NCBI GenBank assembly: GCA_036381495.1
Contig: DASVCS010000135.1
Span: 186,001 to 250,000 of the forward strand
DNA from: DASVCS01 sp036381495
GTDB taxonomy: Bacteria; Gemmatimonadota; Gemmatimonadetes; Longimicrobiales; RSA9
DNA: 64,000 bases
Direction of reading: 5' to 3'
In this document: piece after piece, positions 33,663 through 41,747 of the stretch
Numbering within the stretch: the first letter of the stretch is position 1
Layout: every line of letters begins with the position of its first letter
Translations under genes and position numbers: made by a program
The notes under the pieces: model-generated
What the model was told of the DNA's origin: nothing
Database searches by the model: none
Seen by the model: the letters and a program-made list of their open reading frames with translations, nothing else

Positions 33663-34913
33663 ATGATTCGTGCACGCCGGACCTGTTCGATCTGGAACCG
33701 CGTGGCGGGTGCCCGCATCATCGGTGGCGCTCTAATGCTCGCGGCGTGTGGCGCGGGAGAGCGTGCGGCGGCGCCGGTGGTCGTCCGGGACAGCGCCGGC
33801 ATCGCGGTGGTCGAGAATCGCGGAGGCGGGGCGTGGGGGCAGGGTGAGGCGTGGCGGCTCTCGGCGGAGCCGGTCGTGGACATCGGCGTGCTCGACGGGC
33901 CGGCGGCGTACCGGTTGTACGCCGTCCGCGGGGCCGTGCGGCTCTCGGACGGTCGGATCGTGGTGGCGAACGCGGGCACGCACGAGTTGCGCTTCTACAG
34001 TGCCAACGGCGAGCACCTGCGAACGGTGGGCGGCGAGGGCGGCGGGCCGGGCGAGTTCCGGGACATCGGCACGCTGGATGCGTTCGCTGGTGACTCGCTC
34101 CTGGTGTACGACCGGCGGCAGCGGCGGGTCTCGATCTTCGATGCGAGCGGTGCGTTCATCCGTTCGTTTACACCCGGCGCGGAGACCGAGTTTCCGACTG
34201 TGCGTGCCGTACTCTCCGACGGCTCCCTGCTCGCCTCGCTCGCCGCTTCGTTCGGACCGGGGGGACCCCGGACGGGAATCTACCGGCCGGCCCCCGCGTA
34301 CGTGCGGTACGACGGGAACGGCGCGTTCGTGGACACGGTCGGCGTCTTCCCGTCCGCCCCGGTCTACATCAAGGCCTTCGACGGAGGGTTCGGCTTCCTG
34401 TCGGTACCGTTCGCGCCATCCTCCGAGGTCGTGGCCGGAGGCGGCCACGTCTACTACGGCCCGGGCGACGCCTACGAGCTCCGCGTCCATTCGCTCGAGG
34501 GCGAGCTCATCCGGCTGATCCGCCGGGACCAGCCGGAACGGCCGGTCACGGCGGCGGACATCGAGCGCTACACAGAGGCGGAGCTCGAAGAGGCGGCGAG
34601 CGACGACGCGCGACGTCGTCTGGCGCAGTCGCTCCGCGATCTGCCGTTCCCCGAGACGATGGCCGCCTACGGCGCGCTCGCCGTCGATGGGCTCGGCGAC
34701 GTCTGGGTCGAGGTCTTCCGCGCGCCCGGCGACGAGCAGCCGCGCCGGGACGTGTTCGACCCCGACGGACGTTTCCTCGGGACGGTCGAGATGCCGCCGC
34801 GGTTCACGGTCCACGAGATCGGCGAGGACTACGTCCTGGGCTCGTGGCAGGATGAGTTCGACGTCGAGCACGTGCGCATGTACGCCCTGGTGAAGCCGAC
34901 GACGACATCGTAG
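33663..34913 (+). CDS. Six-bladed beta-propeller lipoprotein, first tandem copy
   Basis: 416 residues. A hydrophobic N-terminus ends in MLAACGAG, a lipobox. The body is an NHL/6-bladed propeller with repeated strands such as RLSDGRIVVANAGTHELRFY and GGEGGGPGEFRDIGTLDAFA. The C-terminus, EIGEDYVLGSWQDEFDVEHV then RMYAL, is shared with its neighbour. Ligand and role are unknown; it is probably anchored on the periplasmic or outer face. ATG has GGGAGG six bases upstream. It is divergent from the MarR gene. Confidence 0.8.
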   Translation: MIRARRTCSIWNRVAGARIIGGALMLAACGAGERAAAPVVVRDSAGIAVVENRGGGAWGQGEAWRLSAEPVVDIGVLDGPAAYRLYAVRGAVRLSDGRIVVANAGTHELRFYSANGEHLRTVGGEGGGPGEFRDIGTLDAFAGDSLLVYDRRQRRVSIFDASGAFIRSFTPGAETEFPTVRAVLSDGSLLASLAASFGPGGPRTGIYRPAPAYVRYDGNGAFVDTVGVFPSAPVYIKAFDGGFGFLSVPFAPSSEVVAGGGHVYYGPGDAYELRVHSLEGELIRLIRRDQPERPVTAADIERYTEAELEEAASDDARRRLAQSLRDLPFPETMAAYGALAVDGLGDVWVEVFRAPGDEQPRRDVFDPDGRFLGTVEMPPRFTVHEIGEDYVLGSWQDEFDVEHVRMYALVKPTTTS

Positions 34914-34990
34914 CGAGACCGCTCGAGGGGCGTCGACCATCGACGCGCTCGTTGCGGCGTCCTGCCCCGGACTCTGCATTGGAGGAGACG

Positions 34991-36217
34991 ATGAGATCCC
35001 GCCGACCCCGGCTCTCGGCCGCACTGGCCGCGACGCTCGCCGCGTGGGCGTGCGGCTTCGGCGATGCGCCTGGTGGCGACGGCCAGACGGTGCGGGACAG
35101 CGCGGGCATCCGGATCGTCGAGAACGGCGCGCCGCAATGGCGCGATGGCCGGGCCTGGCGGCTTGCGAGCGCGCCGGCGCTCGACATCGGCCGGGTCGAT
35201 GGGCCGGAGGAAACCCAGCTCCATCGCGTCGTCGGCGCCGTGCGGCTCGGTGACGGCACGATCGTGGTCGCGAACGCCGGGACGGGCGAGGTGCGCTGGT
35301 TCGATGGCGCGGGCGGTTACCTGGCCGGCGCCGGCCGCGAGGGAGGCGGCCCGGGCGAGTTCCGCCGCCTGTCGTGGATCGGACGGGTGGCCGGCGACTC
35401 CGTGTATGCGTGGGATTCGTCGCTCCGCCGACTCTCCGTCTTCCACGCCGGCCGTTTCATCCGGGACGTTCGGGGTCATCTCCCGGAGGAGCGCGCGTAT
35501 CCCACCGCACGGGGCGTGCTCCGGGACGGGAGTCTGCTGGTGACGCCGGGTGCGGTGTACGTCCCCGAGGAACGGCTCGGCGTGCAGCGGCCGCCGATGC
35601 CGCTCTGGATCCTGTCCCGCGCAGGTGAGCCTCTCGTCACGCTCGGCCCGTTCCCCGGCGCTTCGGTGAACCTGCGGGCGGCGGCCACGCCCGGCGCGTG
35701 GATCCGGACGCCGGTGCCGTTCGGCGCCGCGACGCTCGTCGCCGCAGCGGGCGACCGGATCGCGGTCGGAGACAATGCGGCGTACGAGGTGCGCTTCTAC
35801 GCCTCCACGGGAGAGCTCATCGCGAGGATCCGCCGAACGGATGCGACGCCGCGAACCGTCCGGCCGGAGGATCTCGCTGCCGAGCTCGAGCGGCGTCTCT
35901 CCGGGGTTCCCCCGGTGGAGGAGATCCGGGAGGGCATCCGCGCGAGCTTCAGGGAGACGCCCGCGCCGGAGACGCTGCCGTACTACCAGGCCCTGGTCGC
36001 GGACGGAGAGGGGAACCTGTGGGTACGGCGTTACGCCGCGCCGGCGGAACCCGCCGCCGTCTGGGATGTGTTCGGCCCCGACGGCCGCTGGCTCGGTCCG
36101 GTGTCCACCCCGGACGGGTTCGAGGTCACGGACATCGGCGCCGACTACGTCCTCGGGATCTGGAAGGACGAACTCGACGTCGAGCACGTGCGCATGTATC
36201 ACCTGACCAAACCGTGA
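34991..36217 (+). CDS. Six-bladed beta-propeller lipoprotein, second tandem copy
   Basis: 408 residues from ATG 34991 (GGAGGAG three bases upstream). The lipobox is in LAAWACGFG. It parallels the neighbour throughout: VRDSAGIRIVENGAPQW, RLGDGTIVVANAGTGEVRWF, GREGGGPGEFRRLSWIGRVA and the C-terminal ADYVLGIWKDELDVEHVRMY. The two genes are 77 bases apart and arose by duplication. The shared terminal signature is the best-conserved part, which suggests it has a specific contact. Function unknown. Confidence 0.8.
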   Translation: MRSRRPRLSAALAATLAAWACGFGDAPGGDGQTVRDSAGIRIVENGAPQWRDGRAWRLASAPALDIGRVDGPEETQLHRVVGAVRLGDGTIVVANAGTGEVRWFDGAGGYLAGAGREGGGPGEFRRLSWIGRVAGDSVYAWDSSLRRLSVFHAGRFIRDVRGHLPEERAYPTARGVLRDGSLLVTPGAVYVPEERLGVQRPPMPLWILSRAGEPLVTLGPFPGASVNLRAAATPGAWIRTPVPFGAATLVAAAGDRIAVGDNAAYEVRFYASTGELIARIRRTDATPRTVRPEDLAAELERRLSGVPPVEEIREGIRASFRETPAPETLPYYQALVADGEGNLWVRRYAAPAEPAAVWDVFGPDGRWLGPVSTPDGFEVTDIGADYVLGIWKDELDVEHVRMYHLTKP

Positions 36218-36363
36218 CGGCGCACACGCCATCGCCCGCCACGCCGCGCCGTCTGGCCTGACGGCCGCGCCGCCCCGCCCCCTCTTCTCGCACGGCCCTT
36301 GCACCATGATCCCAGCGGACGGGATGTCCGGGATCGGCTGGGTGTGCGCGCAAAGGAGGGACC

Positions 36364-36570
36364 GTGATCGGAGCCATTGCCACGCTCGTGGGATACACGC
36401 GGAAGCCGAAGGCGACCTTCTTCCTCAAGCATCCGGTCAAGGCGATCCGCATCAAGAAGTTCCAGCACGACGTGAAGGACACGATCACGTCGCAGCGCTT
36501 CATCCTGGGCATCAGCGCCGCGGCGGTTGCACTGCCGCTCGGTTTCTGGCTCGGCAGGAAGCTGATGTAG
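36364..36570 (+). CDS. Small membrane protein, hypothetical
   Basis: 68 residues: a basic middle (TRKPKATFFLKHPVKAIRIK) and a C-terminal hydrophobic helix (FILGISAAAVALPLGFWLGR). GTG 36364 is preceded by AAAGGAGGG three bases upstream, one of the best ribosome binding sites in the window, so the gene is very likely real. It may be a tail-anchored protein or part of an envelope complex. No family was recognised. It stands between the propeller pair and another secreted protein. Confidence 0.65.
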   Translation: MIGAIATLVGYTRKPKATFFLKHPVKAIRIKKFQHDVKDTITSQRFILGISAAAVALPLGFWLGRKLM

Positions 36571-36662
36571 CGACCCGGGCGCGGGGCGACGACACGGAGG
36601 ACCAGCCGGCGGCCGGCGCGCCTCAAAGCGCGAGCCGCCGTTCGACATAGATGGGAGGAGTC

Positions 36663-37199
36663 GTGAGGCATGGAATGGGTGCGGCCTCGGGGATCGCCGC
36701 GGTCGCCGCCGCATTGCTGGCGGTGCAGCCGGCCGCGGCGCAGGCCCCCGACCGCGGGCGGCCGACGACGGACGCGTGGCACCCCGTCGTCCTGTCGTAC
36801 TTTCTCCGCCGGGCGGGCGATGAGGTCCTGAACCCGTTCGCCGCCACGGGCCGGCGCGAGGTGATTCAGCTCCTGATCGACGGCGGGCCGCTGCACGGCC
36901 GGTTCCGGCGCGTCCGGCTCGATCGCATGGGCGACGCGAACGGCGGGCGTACCGACGGCTGGTATCAGATCGACGGCGCCGTGATCCGCCTCTATTACGG
37001 CAGTCCGGACGGCACGGGCGGCCGCATCGAGACCGGCCGCTATCTTCACGACCGGATCTGCCTGACCGATCCCGCGGACGGCCGGATCCTCAGCTACGAG
37101 TACCTCCCGGCGGCGGCACCCGATGCGCCCGCGCCGCCGGCCTCGCCCGGTGCACCGGAGGAGGGGAGCTGCGCGCCCCCCGGCCGCCCGCGTACCTGA
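36663..37199 (+). CDS. Hypothetical secreted protein
   Basis: About 178 residues. A signal peptide (GAASGIAAVAAALLAVQPAA) ends near AQA. The mature part is compact and mixed (HPVVLSYFLRRAGDEVLNPF; RRVRLDRMGDANGGRTDGWY; RIETGRYLHDRICLTDPADG) with two Cys that could pair, followed by a Pro/Ala-rich tail. GTG 36663 and ATG 36675 both follow GGGAGGAG; the choice is uncertain. No family was recognised and the function is unknown. Confidence 0.6.
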   Translation: MRHGMGAASGIAAVAAALLAVQPAAAQAPDRGRPTTDAWHPVVLSYFLRRAGDEVLNPFAATGRREVIQLLIDGGPLHGRFRRVRLDRMGDANGGRTDGWYQIDGAVIRLYYGSPDGTGGRIETGRYLHDRICLTDPADGRILSYEYLPAAAPDAPAPPASPGAPEEGSCAPPGRPRT

Positions 37200-37312
37200 A
37201 CACCGGTGCCGCCCTCTCGGCTCGCGGCGGCATCCGGAGCCGGCGGCATGACCGGTCCACCCGCGTGCGGCATCGGCGGCGGAGACCGCGGACCGGGGGC
37301 GTGCTTCATACC

Positions 37313-37341
37313 TTGACACCAGGCGCGCCAACAGGTATTTA
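37313..37341 (+). promoter_or_regulatory. Strong sigma-70 promoter with a long leader for the OM barrel gene
   Basis: TTGACA (37313-37318), exactly 17 bases, TATTTA (37336-37341). Transcription would start near 37348, about 180 bases before the ATG at 37527. The rest of the 327-base gap 37200-37526 is non-coding; a GGATCGGC/GCCGATCC hairpin lies near 37439-37477. Confidence 0.8.
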
Positions 37342-37526
37342 GCGGTGCTTGTGGCGTGAAAAGCACGCCGCAGGGCTGCGACGAGCGCCGTTCTTCTCAC
37401 TCCCCCCTCGCTTGCGGCTCGACGAGAGCGGTCCGATCCGGATCGGCCGGCACCCGTACGCGGTTCGCGTGCCGATCCTCGGAGGACGCGCTTCGGCGTA
37501 CAGTTTTTCCCATTCTGGAGGGATGC

Positions 37527-37985
37527 ATGAAGAAGCTGTTGCTGGCTGTGGGAGTGACGTGCCTCGTCGCGATCAACGCGCCGGCGGCACAGGCCCAGGT
37601 CTCGTTCGGCGCGCAGGCGAGCTTCGCCGATGACACCGACTTCGGCGTCGGTGCGCGCGCCAACATCGGGCTCCCGTTCTCCGGCTTCAAGGCGATCGCC
37701 TCGTTCGACTACTTCTTCCCGGATGGCTTCGACTATTTCGAGCTCAACGGCAACGCCGTGTACTCGATCCGTACGACCACACCGGGCTTCGGACCCTACG
37801 TGGGTGGCGGGTTGAATATCGCGCACTCGTCGGTAGATGCCATCGATTTCTCGGACACCGAGATGGGCTTGAACCTTCTGGGCGGTGCGGAATTCGGCAC
37901 CGGTCCGATCAAGCCGTTCGCCGAGTTGCGGATCGAGCTCCGCGACGAGGGCCAGTTCGTCCTCGCCGGTGGCGTGAATTTCTGA
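37527..37985 (+). CDS. Small outer-membrane beta-barrel protein
   Basis: 152 residues. A classic signal peptide MKKLLLAVGVTCLVAINAPA ends at AQAQ. Alternating amphipathic strands follow (VSFGAQASFADDTDFGVGAR; GPYVGGGLNIAHSSVDAIDF), and the last strand ends in Phe (FVLAGGVNF), the signal for BAM insertion. It resembles OmpA/OmpW-like eight-strand barrels. ATG 37527 has GGAGGG just upstream. A strong promoter and long leader suggest abundant, post-transcriptionally controlled expression. Ligand unknown. Confidence 0.8.
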   Translation: MKKLLLAVGVTCLVAINAPAAQAQVSFGAQASFADDTDFGVGARANIGLPFSGFKAIASFDYFFPDGFDYFELNGNAVYSIRTTTPGFGPYVGGGLNIAHSSVDAIDFSDTEMGLNLLGGAEFGTGPIKPFAELRIELRDEGQFVLAGGVNF

Positions 37986-38048
37986 TCCCGCTCGCGCCGC
38001 CCCGAGGGCGCATCGCCCGACGCCGGCCGGCGGAGCAGGCGCGAAAGC

Positions 38049-38075
38049 GGCCCGGCACGCACTGCGTGCCGGGCC
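38049..38075 (+). terminator. Intrinsic terminator after the OM barrel gene
   Basis: GGCCCGGCACGC (38049-38060) pairs with GCGTGCCGGGCC (38064-38075), loop ACT, followed by GTTCTTC. It lies 64 bases after the stop and may also serve the convergent APC permease gene. Confidence 0.75.
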
Positions 38076-38191
38076 GTTCTTCACCGGGTCGCGGGGAATC
38101 GGGGGATCGATCGCTCGACCAGTCCCGCCCGAGCGCGATCCGGGTGCCGGGAGGGTGATGCGTTCCCACGGGGCCGGTCCCGGTCCGCTGC

Positions 38192-39760
38192 CTACGGCGC
38201 GGTGGCGATCCCCGCGCCCGCGGCCCCCGCTTCGCGCTCGGCGCGCAGCACGCTCCGGCGCCGGCCGTAGGACGCGTAGATCACGAGTCCGATCAGGAGC
38301 CAGATGCCGAAGCGGATCCAGGTGGTGAGCGGCAGCCCGAGCATCAGCCAGAGGCAGGCGCCGATCGCCATCAGGGGCACGAACGGGACCCACGGCGTGC
38401 GGAACGGCCGTGCGCGGTCCGGCTCGATGCGTCGGAGCACGAGGATGCCCGCGGCGACGAGGACGAAGGCGAAGAGCGTACCGATGTTCGTGAGCTCGAT
38501 CACGGCGCCGATCGGCGCGAACGCCGCGAAGAAGGCGACGAAGACGCCGGTGATGATCGTGGTCACGTGCGGCGTGCGGTACTTCGGGTGGATGGCCGCG
38601 GCCCACTTCGGCAGCAGTCCATCACGCGCCATGGCGTAGAAGATCCGGGGCTGGCCGAGCTGGAAGACCAGCAGGACCGAGGTGGTCGCGATGACGGCGC
38701 CGAACGAGATCACGCCGGCGGCGAAGTCGAGACCCCGGTCGACGAACGCCGTTGCGAGCGGCTCGGCCGTACCGAGCTGGTCCCACGGGAGCATCCCCGT
38801 CAGGACGGCGGTGACCGCGATGTAGAGGAGGGACGTGATCACGAGGGATGCGATCATCGCGAACGGCATGTCCTTCTGCGGATTGCGGCTCTCCTCCGCG
38901 GCCGTCGACACGGCGTCGAACCCGATGTAGGCGAAGAAGATGAGCGAGGCGCCGACCCAGACCCCCGAGAACCCGTTCGGCGCGAACGGCACCCAGTTGT
39001 CCGGCCGGACGTAGAAGGCGCCGAACAGGAGGAAGAAGCCGAGGATCGCCAGCTTGACCACCACCATTGCGGTGTTGAACCACGCGCTCTCGCGGATGCC
39101 GACGACCAGGACCCAGGTGATGACCAGGACGATGGCGACCGCGGGAAGGTTGAAGATGATGGGGAGCCCGAACAGGTGTGGTGCGCCCGTCATGGCCTGG
39201 GCCGCCTGGAGCACGTGCGCGCCCAGCGTCGAGGGATCGATCCCCTGGGCCACCGCATTCCGGACGGCCTCCGCGCCGTTGAACGCCGTGATGTAGTCGG
39301 TCGCCAGCCATTCGGGGAGCGCGAGGCCGACCCCACGCAGCAGCTCCTGGAAGTAGCCGGACCAGCTCACCGCGACGGCCACGTTCCCCACCGCGTATTC
39401 GATGATCAGGTCCCAACCGATGATCCACGCGATCAACTCGCCCAGCGTGGCGTAGGCGTACGTGTAGGCGCTCCCCGCCTGCGGGATCATCGCCGCGAAC
39501 TCTGCGTAGCAGAGCGCCGCGAAGCCGCACGCCACCGCGACGAACAGATACGAGACGATGAGCGCCGGCCCCGCGCCCACGTGCTCCGCACCACCGGCGA
39601 TCGCCGTGCCGGCGCCCGAGAAGATCCCCGCGCCGATGATGGCACCGATCCCCAGCGCCGTGAGCTGCCACGGTCCCAGAACCCGCTTGAGCCCGGTTTC
39701 CGAGGGCGTCCCCCCGTCGAACGCGTCGGGAACGGCTCTTCGCGCGAAGAATTGTCGCAT
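38192..39760 (-). CDS. APC-family amino acid permease (cationic amino acid transporter type)
   Basis: 522 residues and about 12-14 helices. Family features are LGPWQLTALGIGAIIGAGIF at the start, AALCYAEFAAMIPQAGSAYT, and FFAYIGFDAVSTAAEESRNP. Overall length and these motifs match bacterial CAT-like permeases for cationic or branched amino acids. The N-terminal 30 residues are polar. It has its own promoter at 39801-39829. With an arginine deiminase elsewhere in the window, arginine import is a tempting but unproven role. Confidence 0.88.
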   Translation of the reverse strand: MRQFFARRAVPDAFDGGTPSETGLKRVLGPWQLTALGIGAIIGAGIFSGAGTAIAGGAEHVGAGPALIVSYLFVAVACGFAALCYAEFAAMIPQAGSAYTYAYATLGELIAWIIGWDLIIEYAVGNVAVAVSWSGYFQELLRGVGLALPEWLATDYITAFNGAEAVRNAVAQGIDPSTLGAHVLQAAQAMTGAPHLFGLPIIFNLPAVAIVLVITWVLVVGIRESAWFNTAMVVVKLAILGFFLLFGAFYVRPDNWVPFAPNGFSGVWVGASLIFFAYIGFDAVSTAAEESRNPQKDMPFAMIASLVITSLLYIAVTAVLTGMLPWDQLGTAEPLATAFVDRGLDFAAGVISFGAVIATTSVLLVFQLGQPRIFYAMARDGLLPKWAAAIHPKYRTPHVTTIITGVFVAFFAAFAPIGAVIELTNIGTLFAFVLVAAGILVLRRIEPDRARPFRTPWVPFVPLMAIGACLWLMLGLPLTTWIRFGIWLLIGLVIYASYGRRRSVLRAEREAGAAGAGIATAP

Positions 39761-39800
39761 CGTGGCGGATTTCCTGCAGGGGTGAGCGATAATTCATCCA

Positions 39801-39829
39801 AAACTACCCCCGCCGCGGCGTACTGTAAA
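39801..39829 (-). promoter_or_regulatory. Sigma-70 promoter of the APC permease
   Basis: On the minus strand TTTACA (39829-39824), exactly 17 bases, TAGTTT (39806-39801). The start would be near 39794, 34 bases ahead of the ATG. Confidence 0.65.
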
Positions 39830-39900
39830 GGGAAATGGATCGGAGCGCCGCGCCGATCCCGATTCCGGGGCGTGGGTGGCGCCCTTCCACATGGGCCGGT

Positions 39901-39929
39901 TGACAGTCTCGGTGGCGGCCGCTAACCTA
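39901..39929 (+). promoter_or_regulatory. Sigma-70 promoter of the pyr operon
   Basis: TTGACA (39901-39906), exactly 17 bases, TAACCT (39924-39929). Transcription would start near 39936, leaving a leader of only about 30 bases before pyrR, too short for an attenuator. Confidence 0.8.
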
Positions 39930-39966
39930 GCGCGATCTTCACGGGCGAGTTGACGCGGATCCGGAA

Positions 39967-40557
39967 ATGCATGCGCCCCGGCGACAGTTGGTGATGGATG
40001 AGCGCGCGGTCGAGCGGGCGCTGGCGCGCATGGCCCGCGAACTCGTCGAGCGTAACGACGGAGTCGCGGGATTGTCGTTGATCGGGATCCATCGGCGGGG
40101 CATCGATCTCGCCGAGCGCATTGCGGACGAGATCGAGCGCGCGGAGGGCGTCCGGCCGCCGGTGGGGACGCTGGACATCACGCTGTACCGGGATGACCTC
40201 ATGGCGATCGGGCCGCGTCCCGTCGTGGGCGAGACCCGGCTTCCGAGCGGCGGCGTGGACGGGCGCGCCGTGGTGATCGTCGACGACGTCGCGTACACGG
40301 GCCGCACGGCACGCGCGGCCATGGACGAGTTGGCGGACTTCGGCCGGCCCGCCCGGATCTACCTCTGCGTGCTCATCGACCGCGGCGGACGCGAGTTGCC
40401 GATCCAGCCCGATGTCGTGGGGCGCGTCGTCGATGCGGCGCCCGGCGAGCGCGTCGATGTGCTGGTCCCGGAGGTGGACGGCCGACTCGCGGTCGAACTG
40501 GTCCCGGCGGAGCCGCCCGGCGCGGAACCCGAGCCCGGCACGGCGGAGGTGCCGTGA
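39967..40557 (+). CDS. pyrR: Bifunctional pyr regulator/uracil phosphoribosyltransferase PyrR
   Basis: 196 residues. The PRPP loop is VVIVDDVAYTGRTARAAMDE; other family segments are GLSLIGIHRRGIDLAERIAD and GTLDITLYRDDL. PyrR binds pyr mRNA in response to UMP in many bacteria and has UPRT activity. The C-terminal tail (EPPGAEPEPGTAEVP) is longer than usual. ATG 39967 is used; ATG 39994 is possible, both with weak ribosome binding sites. It leads the pyrR-pyrB-pyrC operon and overlaps pyrB by four bases. Confidence 0.92.
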   Translation: MHAPRRQLVMDERAVERALARMARELVERNDGVAGLSLIGIHRRGIDLAERIADEIERAEGVRPPVGTLDITLYRDDLMAIGPRPVVGETRLPSGGVDGRAVVIVDDVAYTGRTARAAMDELADFGRPARIYLCVLIDRGGRELPIQPDVVGRVVDAAPGERVDVLVPEVDGRLAVELVPAEPPGAEPEPGTAEVP

Positions 40558-41516
40558 TCCGGGCATCCACATCCCTCGGCAAGGACCTGATCGGACTCGA
40601 GCCTCTGAACGCCGAGCAGATCCGCGCCATCCTCGACACTGCCGAGCCGTTCAAGGAGATCAGCGAGCGCGCGATCAAGAAGGTGCCGGTCCTGCGCGGA
40701 AAAACGATCGTCAACCTCTTCTTCGAGCCGTCCACGCGCACGCGCATCTCGTTCGAGTTCGCCGAGAAGCGGCTCTCGGCCGATACCGTGAACGTGGCGG
40801 TTTCCGCCTCGAGCGTGCAGAAGGGCGAGACGCTGGTCGACACGGCGCGCAATCTCGAAGCCATGCGGATCGACATGGTCGTCATCCGCCATTCGGCTTC
40901 CGGCGCCGCCCGCTTCCTCGCCGAGCGGATCCCGTCGAACGTCATCAACGCGGGCGACGGCCGGCACGAGCACCCCACGCAGGCGCTGCTCGACATGCTC
41001 ACGATTCGCGACCGGCTCGGCCGCCTCGACGGCGTACGCGTCTGCATCGTCGGAGACATCCTCCACTCGCGTGTCGCCCGCTCCAACATCTGGGGGCTCA
41101 CGCGACTGGGCGCCGAGGTGGCCGTCTGTGGGCCGCCCACGCTCCTGCCACCCGGGATCGGCGAACTCGGCGTCCACGTCTTCTCGCGGATCGAAGCGGC
41201 CATCGAGTGGGCCGAGGTGCTCAACGTGCTGCGCCTCCAACTCGAGCGGATGAAGGCGGGTTACGTCCCGACCCTACGCGAGTACAACCGTGTCTTCGGG
41301 ATCACGCGCGAGCGCGTCGAACGCGCGCCCCGCGACCTGCTGATCCTGCATCCCGGCCCGATGAACCGGGGGGTCGAGATCGACAGCGATGTGGCGGATG
41401 GCCCGCATTCCGTCATTCTCGAACAGGTGACCAACGGCGTGGCCGTCCGGATGGCCGTGCTCTACCTGCTCGCCGGCGGCGAGCCGGAGAAAGCGGAGTC
41501 GGCGAAGCATGGGTGA
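40554..41516 (+). CDS. pyrB: Aspartate carbamoyltransferase catalytic subunit
   Basis: 320 residues, the normal catalytic-chain length. Carbamoyl phosphate site: NLFFEPSTRTRISFEFAEKR. The 80s-type loop is SASSVQKGETLVDTARNLEA, then HPTQALLDMLTIRDRLG, ILHSRVARSNIWGLTRLGAE, and ILHPGPMNRGVEID. It makes carbamoyl-aspartate in pyrimidine synthesis. GTG 40554 overlaps pyrR. The regulatory chain PyrI is not seen. A repeat element follows within two bases of its stop. Confidence 0.96.
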   Translation: MIRASTSLGKDLIGLEPLNAEQIRAILDTAEPFKEISERAIKKVPVLRGKTIVNLFFEPSTRTRISFEFAEKRLSADTVNVAVSASSVQKGETLVDTARNLEAMRIDMVVIRHSASGAARFLAERIPSNVINAGDGRHEHPTQALLDMLTIRDRLGRLDGVRVCIVGDILHSRVARSNIWGLTRLGAEVAVCGPPTLLPPGIGELGVHVFSRIEAAIEWAEVLNVLRLQLERMKAGYVPTLREYNRVFGITRERVERAPRDLLILHPGPMNRGVEIDSDVADGPHSVILEQVTNGVAVRMAVLYLLAGGEPEKAESAKHG

Positions 41517-41517
41517 G

Positions 41518-41722
41518 AGGGCTGGGGCTAGGGCTGGGGCTGGGGCTAGGTGGGGAGCTCCTCGTCCCCATTCCGTGCGGGTGCGCGTGCGCGTGCGCGT
41601 CGGCGCGGCGTGTCACGGTCGCCGGCGTGGGCGGCCGACATCGGCAACGGCCACCCGGCTAGTGAACTGCGCCGCCTGCGCAGCCTGCCACGATCACGCG
41701 CACGCGCACGGGCTCGCGCACG
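41518..41722 (+). repeat. Modular GC-rich element, locus E (inside pyr operon)
   Basis: Starts two bases after the pyrB stop with five GGCTRG hexamers (about 41521-41552), then a GGGGA/TCCCC hairpin, a GTGCGC array (41577-41606), a unique spacer, and an inverted GCGCAC array (about 41697-41720). The AACGTTTACG core and the TGCCCGGG module are absent, so this copy shares only the outer parts of the family. It separates pyrB from pyrC by 231 bases. Confidence 0.8.
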
Positions 41723-41747
41723 AAGACGTTCCAACCGGAGCCGACGC

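Noticed and set aside
36651..36662. ATG at 36651 as the start of the secreted protein
   Set aside because: It overlaps the GGGAGGAG ribosome binding site, which better serves GTG 36663 or ATG 36675.
37342..37526. c-di-GMP (GEMM) riboswitch in the OM barrel leader
   Set aside because: Some GC-rich stems look similar, but the conserved GGGCAAACC and GCAAAGC-type blocks are absent.
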